DNA from: Chitinophaga pinensis
GTDB lineage: Bacteria; Bacteroidota; Bacteroidia; Chitinophagales; Chitinophagaceae
Length of the DNA stretch: 50,619 nt
NCBI RefSeq assembly: GCF_007896845.1
Contig: NZ_VOHS01000033.1
Coordinates: forward strand, 1 to 50,619
Direction of reading: 5' to 3'
This document shows, piece by piece, positions 1 to 7,237 of this stretch. Both the position numbers and the translations under genes were made by a program. The notes under the pieces are model-generated. The model was not told where the DNA came from, did no database searches, and saw only the letters and a program-made list of their open reading frames with translations. Position 1 is the stretch's first letter, and each line of letters opens with the position of its first letter.

Positions 1-166
1 TACCCCAAGGTAGTAGAAATGCAGCTAAGTGAACTGGAAGCCTTTGGTATTGTGAGTAAAAAGTACATAAGGATTCCCCTTACACGTAGAATATTCATTG
101 ACAGTGATGGGACAAAGTATCTTGCCTGTTATCATGTCCATGGACCAATGGGAGTCCTTATTCTGA
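1..166 (+). pseudogene. 3' end of an HxlR-family winged-helix regulator, frameshifted
   Basis: The window opens inside a gene. Reading from base 1, the frame gives a peptide with QLSELEAFGIVSKK, the recognition-helix part of HxlR-type regulators (compare the family pattern QQLxELExxGIxxR). After about base 75-83 the match continues one frame over as HVEYSLTVMGQSILPVIMSM, the usual HxlR wing and C-terminal helix, stopping at 164-166. Joining the two halves needs one extra base in the stretch ATTCCCCTTACAC. HxlR proteins are about 110-120 residue dimeric DNA-binding repressors or activators that often sit beside the gene they control; here the next gene is the DUF2306 membrane protein. The break is either a real mutation or a base-calling error. 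Family call is fairly sure; functionality is not. Confidence 0.6.
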
Positions 167-307
167 TAAGGTTAAAAGGTAGTCGGCGGAAAAATAACCA
201 TTCCTCAATCCTTACCCTGTCTGCATCCTGTTACCGAATAATTTTTCGGTTATTGATTCAGTCCTCCCCGCAACTGATTTTTGTGTTCAATCAACGACGT
301 ATCGAAC

Positions 308-944
308 ATGAAAAATTTAATTGCACAAACACCATGGGGGCCTAACGATATATTTAAAATATCACTATGGGCGGTCATTGTATATATCACCTGGTATTTT
401 ATGCATGGCGCCGATCATTTCCTGACCCTTACACCTGCAGCACTTGGCAAATACTTTAAATTAAAATGGATCCTGCTCCTGCATATTACTGCCGGGTGGT
501 GCATTAATATTAGGTCCATTACAATTCTGGGAAAGGCTACATGCCAAAAATTGGCTGCTTCACCGCATATTAGGTACACTTTATCTATTAGCCATACTCG
601 CAAGCAGTTGCTGCGCTGTCATCCTCTCTTTTACCACCGCCTATAAAGTCAATTGGGCCTATGCGTTTTCTCTTCAGGTATGGGTAAGTGTCTGGATCTC
701 CGCTTCCTTTATTGCCTGGTGGGTCGTACGTAAAAAACAGATCAAACTGCATAAGGAGTGGATGACCAGAAGTTACATCGTGACAATTGCATTCGTTATC
801 TCCGGTCTGAGCTTCCGCTTACCGTTTGTGCAGGCTCTGGGAAGTTTTGAAGAGATCACGCCCTCCCTCTTCTGGATGGGATGGGCAGTACCATTGTATG
901 TGTACGAAGTCATTTTAACACTCCGACAAAAGAAAGCACGTTAA
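308..944 (+). pseudogene. DUF2306-type integral membrane protein, frameshifted at 494-496
   Basis: Starting at ATG 308 the protein opens MKNLIAQTPWGPNDIFKISL, has a first membrane helix, and reaches LLLHITAG at about residue 62. There the frame jumps by one base in a GGG run, and the neighbouring frame continues GGALILGPLQFWERLHAKNW and then LLHRILGTLYLLAILASSCC, and ends in WMGWAVPLYVYEVILTLRQK. The GGALxxLxGPxQFW..R motif and the later membrane helices with WMTRSY are what I know of DUF2306, a family of small predicted membrane proteins of unknown function. Removing one G gives an intact protein of about 211 residues, normal for the family. It lies just downstream of the broken HxlR gene, a likely regulatory pair. 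No downstream partner on this strand. Confidence 0.65.
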
Positions 945-951
945 TCAACGG

Positions 952-1965
952 CTACTTTTTTTGCGCCGTTACCCGTTTCAGAAAATCCTGCATCAGACTC
1001 AGGATAACCGGCTCAGCTTCATCCAACGCAAAATGTCCTCCTTCTACAATATGTACCTCCGCATCCGGCACATTATCCTTGTATTTCCACGCGCCGGCTA
1101 CAGTAAAAGAAGGATCATACTGCCCCCATATGACCTGCATGCTGGGCTGATGTTTGCTGAGCCATTCCTGCCATTTCGGGTATGACCTGACATTACTTTG
1201 GTAATCGTAAAACAATTCCAGCTGAATATCTGCCATACCCGGTTTATTCAGGAACAGGTATTCGTCTGTATAATTATCAGGATTAATCCTTTCCGGCATG
1301 GGTGTACTACCAATATGCCTTTGTCTGGTCGCCTCAAAGCTGATAAAATTCTTTTTTACGGCATCATAGTATTTCTCCTTATTCGCCCAGAATGCTTTTC
1401 TGGTCTCCCATAATGGTGAAAGTCCTTCGTTATGGCTAACGGCATTCTGTACAAGGATAGCCTGTATTTTTTCAGGATGCTTTTCCGCGATCCGCATACC
1501 AATAGGTCCACCGTAATCCTGCTGTACCAGTATAAATCTGTTTAGGCCTAACTGAGTGATAAACCTGTCAGTATAATCTGCGAGATTATCAAAAGTATAA
1601 TCAAAGCTATCAACTGGTGGCTGGCTGCTATGCCCGAAGCCAATATAATCAGGCGCAATAACATGGTAGTCAGCCGCGAGCTTTTCCAATAAAGGTTGCC
1701 ACATCCGTGAAGAAGATGGAAAACCATGCAGAAAGACAATAGCTGGCTGATCGCTGCTTCCTCCTTCCCGGTAAAAAATGTTATAGTTACCAACTGACAC
1801 CGTTTTATATAAAACAGTGCTGGTATTATTACCCGTAGGATGATTACCTGCAGTTTGCGATTGTTCCATCTTATCGTCTTTGTGTTGAGAATAAAGGAGT
1901 GTATTGCCCATTATCAGGAATAATGATACAATGAATGCACGCTTAGCTGAGAATTTCATATACAT
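952..1965 (-). CDS. Secreted alpha/beta hydrolase, epoxide hydrolase/haloalkane dehalogenase type
   Basis: A 337-residue alpha/beta-hydrolase fold enzyme. A signal peptide covers about residues 3-27; starting at the second Met (1959) is equally possible. The oxyanion motif HGFP is at 80-83. The nucleophile elbow reads VQQDYGGPIG with Asp150 in place of the usual Ser, as in epoxide hydrolases and haloalkane dehalogenases. The charge-relay acid is probably Asp284 (GQYDPSF), and the general base His311 (GGHFALDE). The Asp nucleophile implies an ester intermediate formed by attack on an epoxide or carbon-halogen bond, so the substrate is probably not an ordinary ester; which of the two cannot be told. 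The signal peptide suggests periplasmic action. It is convergent with the DUF2306 gene only 7 bases away and seems to be a single-gene unit. Confidence 0.85.
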   Translation of the reverse strand: MYMKFSAKRAFIVSLFLIMGNTLLYSQHKDDKMEQSQTAGNHPTGNNTSTVLYKTVSVGNYNIFYREGGSSDQPAIVFLHGFPSSSRMWQPLLEKLAADYHVIAPDYIGFGHSSQPPVDSFDYTFDNLADYTDRFITQLGLNRFILVQQDYGGPIGMRIAEKHPEKIQAILVQNAVSHNEGLSPLWETRKAFWANKEKYYDAVKKNFISFEATRQRHIGSTPMPERINPDNYTDEYLFLNKPGMADIQLELFYDYQSNVRSYPKWQEWLSKHQPSMQVIWGQYDPSFTVAGAWKYKDNVPDAEVHIVEGGHFALDEAEPVILSLMQDFLKRVTAQKK

Positions 1966-2048
1966 GCTTTTGATATAGTCGGCCGGAATTGGAAATCCGC
2001 TGACAACAGTCTGACGTTATCCGTGTATATAAGCTAAGACTATTCCCT

Positions 2049-2444
2049 CTATTCCTCAGCATGCAATCCAACCCTATTTCCTTCAGTATCTATAATTACA
2101 GCAATATATCCCGCCGGAATCTGTGTTTTCGGTACAACTACCTTTCCTCCCGCCCCTTCTACTCTGTCTAATACAGCCTGTAAGGAAGGACTTGCATTAA
2201 TGTACACCATCGTACCGGTAGCAGAAGGTTTATTCTTTTCTGATTTTGATAAAACGCCAGTCACCCTGCCAGAAGTAGCCTGTACAGTATTTGGATCATA
2301 GGGAAAAAAGACTGCTTCATTCCCTCCGTCATTACGGATTGTCATTGTGATGTCCAGTATTGTTTCGTAAAACTGCTTCGCCCTTTGAATATCTGTGACA
2401 GGTATTTCAAACCAGGTAACAATGTTCGTTTCTGCATCTATCTT
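2049..2444 (-). CDS. VOC/glyoxalase-fold protein with no recognisable start codon
   Basis: Residues downstream of the Met at 2345 (TIRNDGGNEAVFFPYDP, then VYINASPSL and GGKVVVPKTQIPAGYIAVII with C-terminal DTEGNRVGLHA) are a typical vicinal-oxygen-chelate domain of the small bacterial glyoxalase/bleomycin-resistance-like group. The frame stays open and conserved upstream of that Met: NIVTWFEIPVTDIQRAKQFY is the expected first beta-strand and helix. It runs into a stop at 2445-2447 without any ATG, GTG or TTG at the right place. A full family member would be about 130 residues, exactly the open length. A single missing T in AAAAGATAGATG would restore an ATG. Starting at 2345 instead would give 98 residues without the first repeat, so I list the full open frame. 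Likely a small metal- or ligand-binding enzyme; substrate unknown. Confidence 0.6.
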   Translation of the reverse strand, partial: KIDAETNIVTWFEIPVTDIQRAKQFYETILDITMTIRNDGGNEAVFFPYDPNTVQATSGRVTGVLSKSEKNKPSATGTMVYINASPSLQAVLDRVEGAGGKVVVPKTQIPAGYIAVIIDTEGNRVGLHAEE

Positions 2445-2578
2445 TTAAGCTTTCCCATTTTCTTATATTTTATAATTGATGTGATCTATCTACAGGTATT
2501 CAAAAAACAGGCCTGTGACCAATGCAACCACAGCCCCGCAATACAGGACAAATGTCTGATTCCGGTTTGTTTTTCACC

Positions 2579-2594
2579 TGTGACGATCATCACA
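2579..2594. promoter_or_regulatory. CRP-like operator TGTGA-N6-TCACA
   Basis: TGTGACGATCATCACA is an imperfect palindrome with the exact half-sites TGTGA and TCACA separated by six bases, the classical CRP-family recognition form known from Escherichia coli. It lies in the 158-base gap between the end of the Crp/Fnr gene and the VOC gene, both on the minus strand, about 135 bases upstream of the VOC open frame. A role in controlling the VOC gene by the adjacent Crp-like protein is inference. Confidence 0.4.
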
Positions 2595-2602
2595 AAATAT
2601 AA

Positions 2603-3178
2603 TCAGGGAACTCTTCTCTTCCGGATCCTGCTGAGCGTTTCCCTTGCAACACCAAGAAAGGAAGCCAGCTGTGTCTGGGAAACTCTTTGTAAAAGGTGTG
2701 GATGCTTCTCCTCTATATAAGCAAGTCTGTCTTTAGCAGCATAAATATTAAACAAGGTGGCAAACTCATCTTGCTTCGCTGCAAAAAGCCGGATACAGTT
2801 TCTACCCAACGCCTCTATTTCCGCTGTCTGTGCAGCAGCTTCAAATAGTAGTTTCTTATCAAAAACAATCGCCTTTATTGGTTCACATGCAATAATACCG
2901 GCAGCGGACTTCTCTCCGCTCCCAAAACTTCTGATATTGGTGGCAATCTCATTCTCCAGATAAAAAGCTGTATTCTTCTCAACCCCATCTATCTCATAAA
3001 AACTCCGGCAGTAGCCTTTTTCAATAAAAAAGAGCGATTGACAAACCGCTCCTTCCTTTAGTAAAAATTCATTCTTTTTAAACTCCTGCGTTGACAAAGC
3101 TGGTTGTAAGCGTATCCAGCTTTCTTCAGAAAAGGTTGTCATCGCATGGATAAATCTCAACAAAGCATCCATGATCAA
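2603..3178 (-). CDS. Crp/Fnr-family transcription regulator
   Basis: A 191-residue cyclic-nucleotide-binding-fold regulator of the compact Bacteroidota type. Residues about 30-110 make the beta-roll (FLLKEGAVCQSLFFIEKGYC is the characteristic opening, with the aromatic FYLENEIA following). After the long helix, residues about 160-188 form a helix-turn-helix, VSQTQLASFLGVARETLSRI. The phosphate-binding RxS residues of true cAMP receptors are not evident, so the effector is unknown; many Bacteroidota members of this group act with no known ligand. Start could be Met1 or Met3. It follows the membrane protein gene by 9 bases and is probably co-transcribed with it. A CRP-like palindrome lies just past its stop codon. 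Confidence 0.85.
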   Translation of the reverse strand: MIMDALLRFIHAMTTFSEESWIRLQPALSTQEFKKNEFLLKEGAVCQSLFFIEKGYCRSFYEIDGVEKNTAFYLENEIATNIRSFGSGEKSAAGIIACEPIKAIVFDKKLLFEAAAQTAEIEALGRNCIRLFAAKQDEFATLFNIYAAKDRLAYIEEKHPHLLQRVSQTQLASFLGVARETLSRIRKRRVP

Positions 3179-3187
3179 TAATTTACA

Positions 3188-3811
3188 CTACGCTGCTTTC
3201 TTTACCTGAAAATCTTCTGCTCTCGCGCCATAATGCAATGACAATACCCAGATCACCTCCATCACAATACCGACTTTTTGTACTACGGGTAATATCTGCA
3301 TAAATTGCTGGCTATAATAAATATAAGTCATCAGATAAGAGAGCAGTAAAGTAATCACAGAGAGGATACTCAACAGATGCAGTTTTGCTTTGAATGTAAA
3401 TACCATAATGTAAAATGCGCACAGCAAACCCAGTGTATCTGCAATTGTCACCATGATATCATGATAAGGCGTCACTGCCAGAAATGCAAATACCATAGCC
3501 CCGATCCCGGTATATTTAATAATATTGGCAGCTCCTTTTGCCGGAATCCTTTTCGAAAAATCAATAAAAAAGGCAACATAACATGCACACAGCAAACACC
3601 AGCCACTGATGGCCCAGATGCGGGATGTATTGCCTGCCCCATTAATGGCTTTGGGGCTAAACAAATTACAGAGATAATTATTCCCCCAGTCAAAACCGAT
3701 AGTAGTGTCGCTTGCATAAGAACCGCCGGGGTAAACAATTGTGGCTATTATCAACAGGGCCAATGATATAATGACGCCGTAAATCAGCCAATACTTTCTG
3801 TTCATGTACAA
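3188..3811 (-). CDS. Predicted integral membrane protein, about six helices
   Basis: About 205 residues (start at Met3, 3805, or Met1) with roughly six hydrophobic segments: 8-27, 70-88, 102-121, 128-143, 150-170 and 180-197. A conserved-looking polar loop IGFDWGNNYLCNLF lies between helix 1 and helix 2, and YHDIMVTIAD lies between helices 3 and 4. The layout resembles small DUF998-like membrane proteins, but I do not recognise the family with confidence. It is the first gene of a likely two-gene unit with the Crp/Fnr regulator (9-base gap), and is divergent from a second Crp/Fnr gene. Function unknown. Confidence 0.7.
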   Translation of the reverse strand: MYMNRKYWLIYGVIISLALLIIATIVYPGGSYASDTTIGFDWGNNYLCNLFSPKAINGAGNTSRIWAISGWCLLCACYVAFFIDFSKRIPAKGAANIIKYTGIGAMVFAFLAVTPYHDIMVTIADTLGLLCAFYIMVFTFKAKLHLLSILSVITLLLSYLMTYIYYSQQFMQILPVVQKVGIVMEVIWVLSLHYGARAEDFQVKKAA

Positions 3812-3913
3812 AAGATTAGGGATTTAATGATCGAATTTAAGGTTTATTGTAGTTATCCACAATCTTTCGGAGATTTATTCCCCTATCTTCGCAAAAGCCA
3901 TTACCTGATAAGT

Positions 3914-4498
3914 ATGTTTTTTCATTTCAGAAATAAGTTTCCCCGCCTTAACGTCTACTGGGATAAATATCTGGAATTTCAGCAGCGACTGGATGTTCCT
4001 GCAAAGACCATCTTACTGGACGAAGGCAAAGTATCACAAAACTACATCTATATCGAAAAGGGATGTGTCAGAAGTTACTTCAATAAAAACGGCGAAGATA
4101 AAACCGTCCAGTTTTTCTTTGAAGAGGAGGGCTTAAGCTCCTTAGATAGTTTTGTAAATAACATCCCCAGCCAATTCACCATTGAAACCATCGAACCGTC
4201 AGTTATCTACTTACTACCCAAACAGTATGTCGCGCAACTGATTACAGAACTCAGTAATGAGCCGGACTTCACACAGATGATACTATATATGTCTGCACAG
4301 CGGCAGACCCACTACATTAACGAATTCGTGTCCTTTATCCGCGATACACCGGAAGAACGTTATCAACATCTGCTGCAGGAACGGCCGCATATCGTGCAAC
4401 GCATAGCACAACACTATATCGCTTCTTATCTGGGTGTCAGCACCGTACACCTCAGCCGTATTAAAAGCAAACTGGCTAAAGGGAAAACCCGTTTCTGA
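3914..4498 (+). CDS. Crp/Fnr-family transcription regulator
   Basis: From ATG 3914 a 194-residue protein: FFHFRNKFPRLNVYWDKYLE is a short N-terminal helix, about 30-110 the effector-type beta-roll (TILLDEGKVSQNYIYIEKGC), and about 165-190 a winged helix-turn-helix with the recognition segment ASYLGVSTVHLSRI. An upstream ATG at 3827 would add 29 residues with no family resemblance, and a -7-like box (TATCTTCG, 3884-3891) lies inside that extension, so I prefer 3914. The regulator is followed, 4 bases after its stop, by a perfect 16-bp palindrome in the promoter region of the next gene, an NAD(P)H-dependent oxidoreductase, which is therefore the probable target. Ligand unknown. Confidence 0.85.
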   Translation: MFFHFRNKFPRLNVYWDKYLEFQQRLDVPAKTILLDEGKVSQNYIYIEKGCVRSYFNKNGEDKTVQFFFEEEGLSSLDSFVNNIPSQFTIETIEPSVIYLLPKQYVAQLITELSNEPDFTQMILYMSAQRQTHYINEFVSFIRDTPEERYQHLLQERPHIVQRIAQHYIASYLGVSTVHLSRIKSKLAKGKTRF

Positions 4499-4502
4499 AG
4501 TT

Positions 4503-4518
4503 GATAACATATGTTATC
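4503..4518. promoter_or_regulatory. Perfect 16-bp palindrome, candidate Crp/Fnr operator
   Basis: GATAACATATGTTATC is identical on both strands. Its centre lies about 43 bases before the expected transcription start set by the -7 box at 4541-4548, where class II CRP activator sites normally lie. There is no TTG at the usual -33 distance, which fits an activator-dependent promoter. The binding protein is probably the Crp/Fnr regulator encoded immediately upstream; this is inference. Confidence 0.5.
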
Positions 4519-4540
4519 GTCCCAACCCCTGCTTCCCCAC

Positions 4541-4548
4541 TAACTTTG
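4541..4548 (+). promoter_or_regulatory. Bacteroidota -7 box for the oxidoreductase gene
   Basis: TAACTTTG matches the known Bacteroidota -7 consensus TAnnTTTG at all defined bases and lies 16 bases before the first ATG of the next gene. No -33 TTG is present at 17-23 bases, and the palindrome takes that place. Confidence 0.45.
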
Positions 4549-4563
4549 TGTAAAACAAACAAA

Positions 4564-5532
4564 ATGATGAAAGCAGCAGTAATGTACCCGCAGGAAGCAC
4601 TTCCTAAATACGTGGACTTTCCCGAACCGGTTGCACAGGAAGATGAAATACTGGTGACTGTAAAAGCAGTGGCCATCAAACATTTTGATAAACGAAGAGC
4701 AGCTGGTACACATTATTCAGCAGAAACACCACAAACCAATGGACGCTTAATCGGAGGTGACGGTGTTTGTCTGCTGCCCGACGGAACAAGAGTATATGGT
4801 ATTGGCGAAGGTATGATGGCGGAAAAAGCCATTATAGATAAAAACAGATTTGTAGCCTTGCCAGACAATCTGGATGATGCAACAGCGGCTGCCCTGCCAA
4901 ATGCCGTATTCGGGTCGGCTATGGGACTAAAATTCAAGGCAGATATACAAGCCGGAGATGTAGTACTGATCAATGGTGCAACCGGATTTACCGGACGTGC
5001 CGCCGTACAGATTGCCAAACACTATGGCGCCGGAAAAGTTATTGTAACAGGACGAAACAAGGAATCCCTACAAGAGTTATTAACACTGGGCGCTGACATC
5101 AGCATCTCCCTGTTACAGGAAGATGAAGACTTCACCAAACAGATAAAGACCATCCACGCAGACACACCAATTGACATTGTGGTGGATTATCTATGGGGAC
5201 ATAGCGCAGAGATGATTCTTTCCTGTTTCAAAGGTGATGGCTCATTTACAAACCGTATCAGATATGTATCCATCGGTAGTATGTCCGGCGATGTGATACA
5301 ACTATCAGCTGCCAACCTGAGAAGTGTAGACCTTCAGTTAACCGGCTCCGGACTTGGCGCATGGTCCCGTGAACAGGTCGGGCAACTGTTCAGCGAAATA
5401 CTACCTGAAATGTTCCGGCTGGCAGCCGCAGGAAAACTAACAGTATCCAGCACCACCGTCCCTCTGAAAGATGTCGCCTCACTTTGGGACATGGAATTAA
5501 CCAACGGCAAACGCATTGTCGTAACCATCTGA
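4564..5532 (+). CDS. Zinc-independent medium-chain dehydrogenase/quinone oxidoreductase
   Basis: About 321 residues from ATG 4564 or 4567. The N-terminal half is the GroES-like catalytic domain (MKAAVMYPQEALPKYVDFPE), lacking the cysteine cluster and catalytic zinc ligands, as in quinone oxidoreductases. The Rossmann domain has LINGATGFTGRAAVQIAKHY at 135-154 with the AxxGxxG nucleotide loop, then VTGRNKES, where the Arg suggests NADPH preference. It should catalyse NAD(P)H-dependent reduction of a quinone or enone-like carbonyl. An in-frame ATG at 4501 would overlap the palindrome and the -7 box, so it is rejected as start. It is probably regulated by the upstream Crp/Fnr protein. Confidence 0.85.
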   Translation: MMKAAVMYPQEALPKYVDFPEPVAQEDEILVTVKAVAIKHFDKRRAAGTHYSAETPQTNGRLIGGDGVCLLPDGTRVYGIGEGMMAEKAIIDKNRFVALPDNLDDATAAALPNAVFGSAMGLKFKADIQAGDVVLINGATGFTGRAAVQIAKHYGAGKVIVTGRNKESLQELLTLGADISISLLQEDEDFTKQIKTIHADTPIDIVVDYLWGHSAEMILSCFKGDGSFTNRIRYVSIGSMSGDVIQLSAANLRSVDLQLTGSGLGAWSREQVGQLFSEILPEMFRLAAAGKLTVSSTTVPLKDVASLWDMELTNGKRIVVTI

Positions 5533-5567
5533 TCTCACCGTTTCATAAAACACATAAACCAATAAAC

Positions 5568-5684
5568 ATGATAGCTGCATTACTGGTTGCCGTCTGGTCT
5601 TTTATTGTTTTGACACTACGGAAATCAAACCGCCTGAAGCGTCTTATGGGGAAATTATTAAGCCCCTTCCGGTCAGGAAAATAA
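5568..5684 (+). CDS. Small predicted membrane protein, 38 residues
   Basis: A short frame beginning MIAALLVAVWSFIVLTLRKS: a single hydrophobic segment (2-17) followed by a strongly basic tail (KSNRLKRLMGKLL, then SPFRSGK). The pattern is that of a small inner-membrane peptide. It begins 35 bases after the oxidoreductase and may share its transcript. No family recognised; a longer in-frame start at 5484 inside the previous gene is unlikely. Confidence 0.35.
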   Translation: MIAALLVAVWSFIVLTLRKSNRLKRLMGKLLSPFRSGK

Positions 5685-5781
5685 TTTCAAGAAATATAGC
5701 CGGCGCTAAGACTTTATTTCCTCCCTGTTCGTATATACTTATCATACCCCGGCATCATCAACCAAAATCTCAATATACCCC

Positions 5782-6507
5782 ATGGTCTCAACTACCAAAT
5801 TTATCCTGGAACTATTGTTATTTTCCGTCCTCAGCAGCTGTCTGTTACTTTTTGTACTTGGATTGATCTCTCCCGGACATGCGCTTTTCTGGCTCAAAGG
5901 CAACAGAACCAGACTCAGGTCTTCATTGATCTATGCATTCATCTTTGCCGTCGGTTTACTGATTGCCAATATCTGGTTTCCCGGAACGCCCAGAACCGCG
6001 CAAACACTTGCTGATGAAGCAGCATTAAGAAGTAAATATCGTAAAACAGACGAGCAGATCTCCAAAGAAGTATTTGCTGAGACAGGAAAAATTTACACGA
6101 AAGGACTCATCAAAAGTAGCATCGTGTATACGTATGATGCATTACCTGAAAGTATGCGCAAAGTGGCGCCGGAATCAGGAAAAGGTTACTATGTACAGAT
6201 GGTACTGGATAATAAACTACTAGCTAAAGCCAGTGCCAGTGAGACATTTAAAGAAGATGACCTGCTGGATGACGTGAAACCGGAAAACCTGTATGGTAAA
6301 TCCCGGAACTCGTTTGTGTTATACAATGCTGATAACGGAGAAATCAGCCGCACAGAAAAGAATACAGGATTTGCGCTCTTCTACATCAAACGGGATTATA
6401 ATATAGATACTATCTGTATCGGCCCCTGTATAGAGAAGCCGACAAAAGTGCGTATCAATTGTTATCAACAGGCAATCGTTACCGATCCGGTTGAGTATAC
6501 GTTTTAA
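5782..6507 (+). CDS. Hypothetical membrane-anchored protein
   Basis: 241 residues. Two membrane helices (about 6-29 and 46-64) are separated by a short basic loop with HALFWLKGNRTRLRSS. A soluble part of some 175 residues follows, rich in Lys and Asp/Glu, with a later pair of cysteines (CIGPCIEKP). The HALFWxKxxxRxxxxxxY element resembles short membrane motifs seen in several small Bacteroidota proteins of unknown function, but I cannot name the family. With both termini inside, or a short hairpin anchor, the large tail would be cytoplasmic. Monocistronic, ending in a bidirectional hairpin shared with the next, convergent gene. Confidence 0.65.
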   Translation: MVSTTKFILELLLFSVLSSCLLLFVLGLISPGHALFWLKGNRTRLRSSLIYAFIFAVGLLIANIWFPGTPRTAQTLADEAALRSKYRKTDEQISKEVFAETGKIYTKGLIKSSIVYTYDALPESMRKVAPESGKGYYVQMVLDNKLLAKASASETFKEDDLLDDVKPENLYGKSRNSFVLYNADNGEISRTEKNTGFALFYIKRDYNIDTICIGPCIEKPTKVRINCYQQAIVTDPVEYTF

Positions 6508-6520
6508 ACACTCTTTTATA

Positions 6521-6559
6521 TAATATCAGGTGGACACTAATAATATCCACCTGATATTA
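6521..6559. terminator. Bidirectional hairpin between convergent genes
   Basis: Perfect 14-bp arms, TAATATCAGGTGGA at 6521-6534 and its complement at 6546-6559, with an 11-base loop. It lies 13 bases after one stop codon and 13 bases after the stop of the convergent gene. The arms are AT-rich at the base, giving weak U-tracts in both directions. Confidence 0.6.
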
Positions 6560-6572
6560 ATATTTTCATCTG

Positions 6573-7109
6573 CTAAAGCTCTAGTTTGCCCTCAATTGAA
6601 TCGTCCAGCGTCTGTCCGGTGACAGCACCCATTAACTGTTTCGCAAATGCCACTATCTGTCCATGTTTGGTATCCCAATAATACCCTTCCACAGGCGTCA
6701 CCTTAATAACAGATATCCGTGGATCATCCTCCCCTTCAGTAAACCATGTCTTGAATAAAGGCTCCCATAACTCTGCGATCTTAGCTTTATCCTGACTGAT
6801 GGTAGCATGGCCATATATGGTCATAAAGTCCGAATGCTCACTTCCTTTAAACAATAATTGTACAGCAGGATCTGCCTGAATATGCGCGTTCTTATGGCTG
6901 TCAGTAGCACTCAGGAACCAGCAGTTCCCGTTGTCGTCTACCTGCTGTACGGCCATGGGCCGTGTATCAAATGGCTTTCCCGTAAGGATTTCCGTACAGA
7001 AAAAGCAGGTAGCGGACTTATCTACCAGTTCTTTCAATTTTTTGGCAGCCTCTGTACCCTGCAGGTCAGAATGATTTTGTTCAGGCTGCTGGCGGTTAAT
7101 ACTATCCAT
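6573..7109 (-). CDS. PNPOx-fold general stress protein 26-like
   Basis: 178 residues from ATG 7109 (an upstream in-frame ATG at 7169 adds 20 residues with no family likeness). The protein has the split-barrel flavin-binding fold of the pyridoxamine 5'-phosphate oxidase-like general stress proteins: the helix KKLKELVDKSATCFFCT, then TRPMAVQQVDDNGNCWFLSA, then KNAHIQADPAVQLLFKGSEH, the strand MTIYGHATISQDKAKIAELW, and finally GYYWDTKHGQIVAFAKQL. Members bind FMN or FAD; physiological role is generally stress-linked and not settled. Convergent with the upstream hypothetical gene and divergent from the SDR gene across a 128-base gap. Not a biosynthetic PNP oxidase. Confidence 0.85.
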   Translation of the reverse strand: MDSINRQQPEQNHSDLQGTEAAKKLKELVDKSATCFFCTEILTGKPFDTRPMAVQQVDDNGNCWFLSATDSHKNAHIQADPAVQLLFKGSEHSDFMTIYGHATISQDKAKIAELWEPLFKTWFTEGEDDPRISVIKVTPVEGYYWDTKHGQIVAFAKQLMGAVTGQTLDDSIEGKLEL

Positions 7110-7237
7110 AACGTTTTTTATAAGTAGAGTCTGAAAATCATGCCAATAGAAAATATGTGATCCGTACATCTTTTAGTCCGATATATACATTGTGATACAG
7201 ACACATTAGCCGGAATTTCGTCTTAAATTCTACAAGC

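Noticed and set aside
233..250. ACCGAA/TTCGGT hairpin after the HxlR remnant as terminator
   Set aside because: Only 6 bp and no T-run after it; could be chance.
7190..7206. TGTGATACAGACACA between the PNPOx-like and SDR genes as a CRP-like site
   Set aside because: Second half-site is incomplete and the spacing is wrong for TGTGAN6TCACA.
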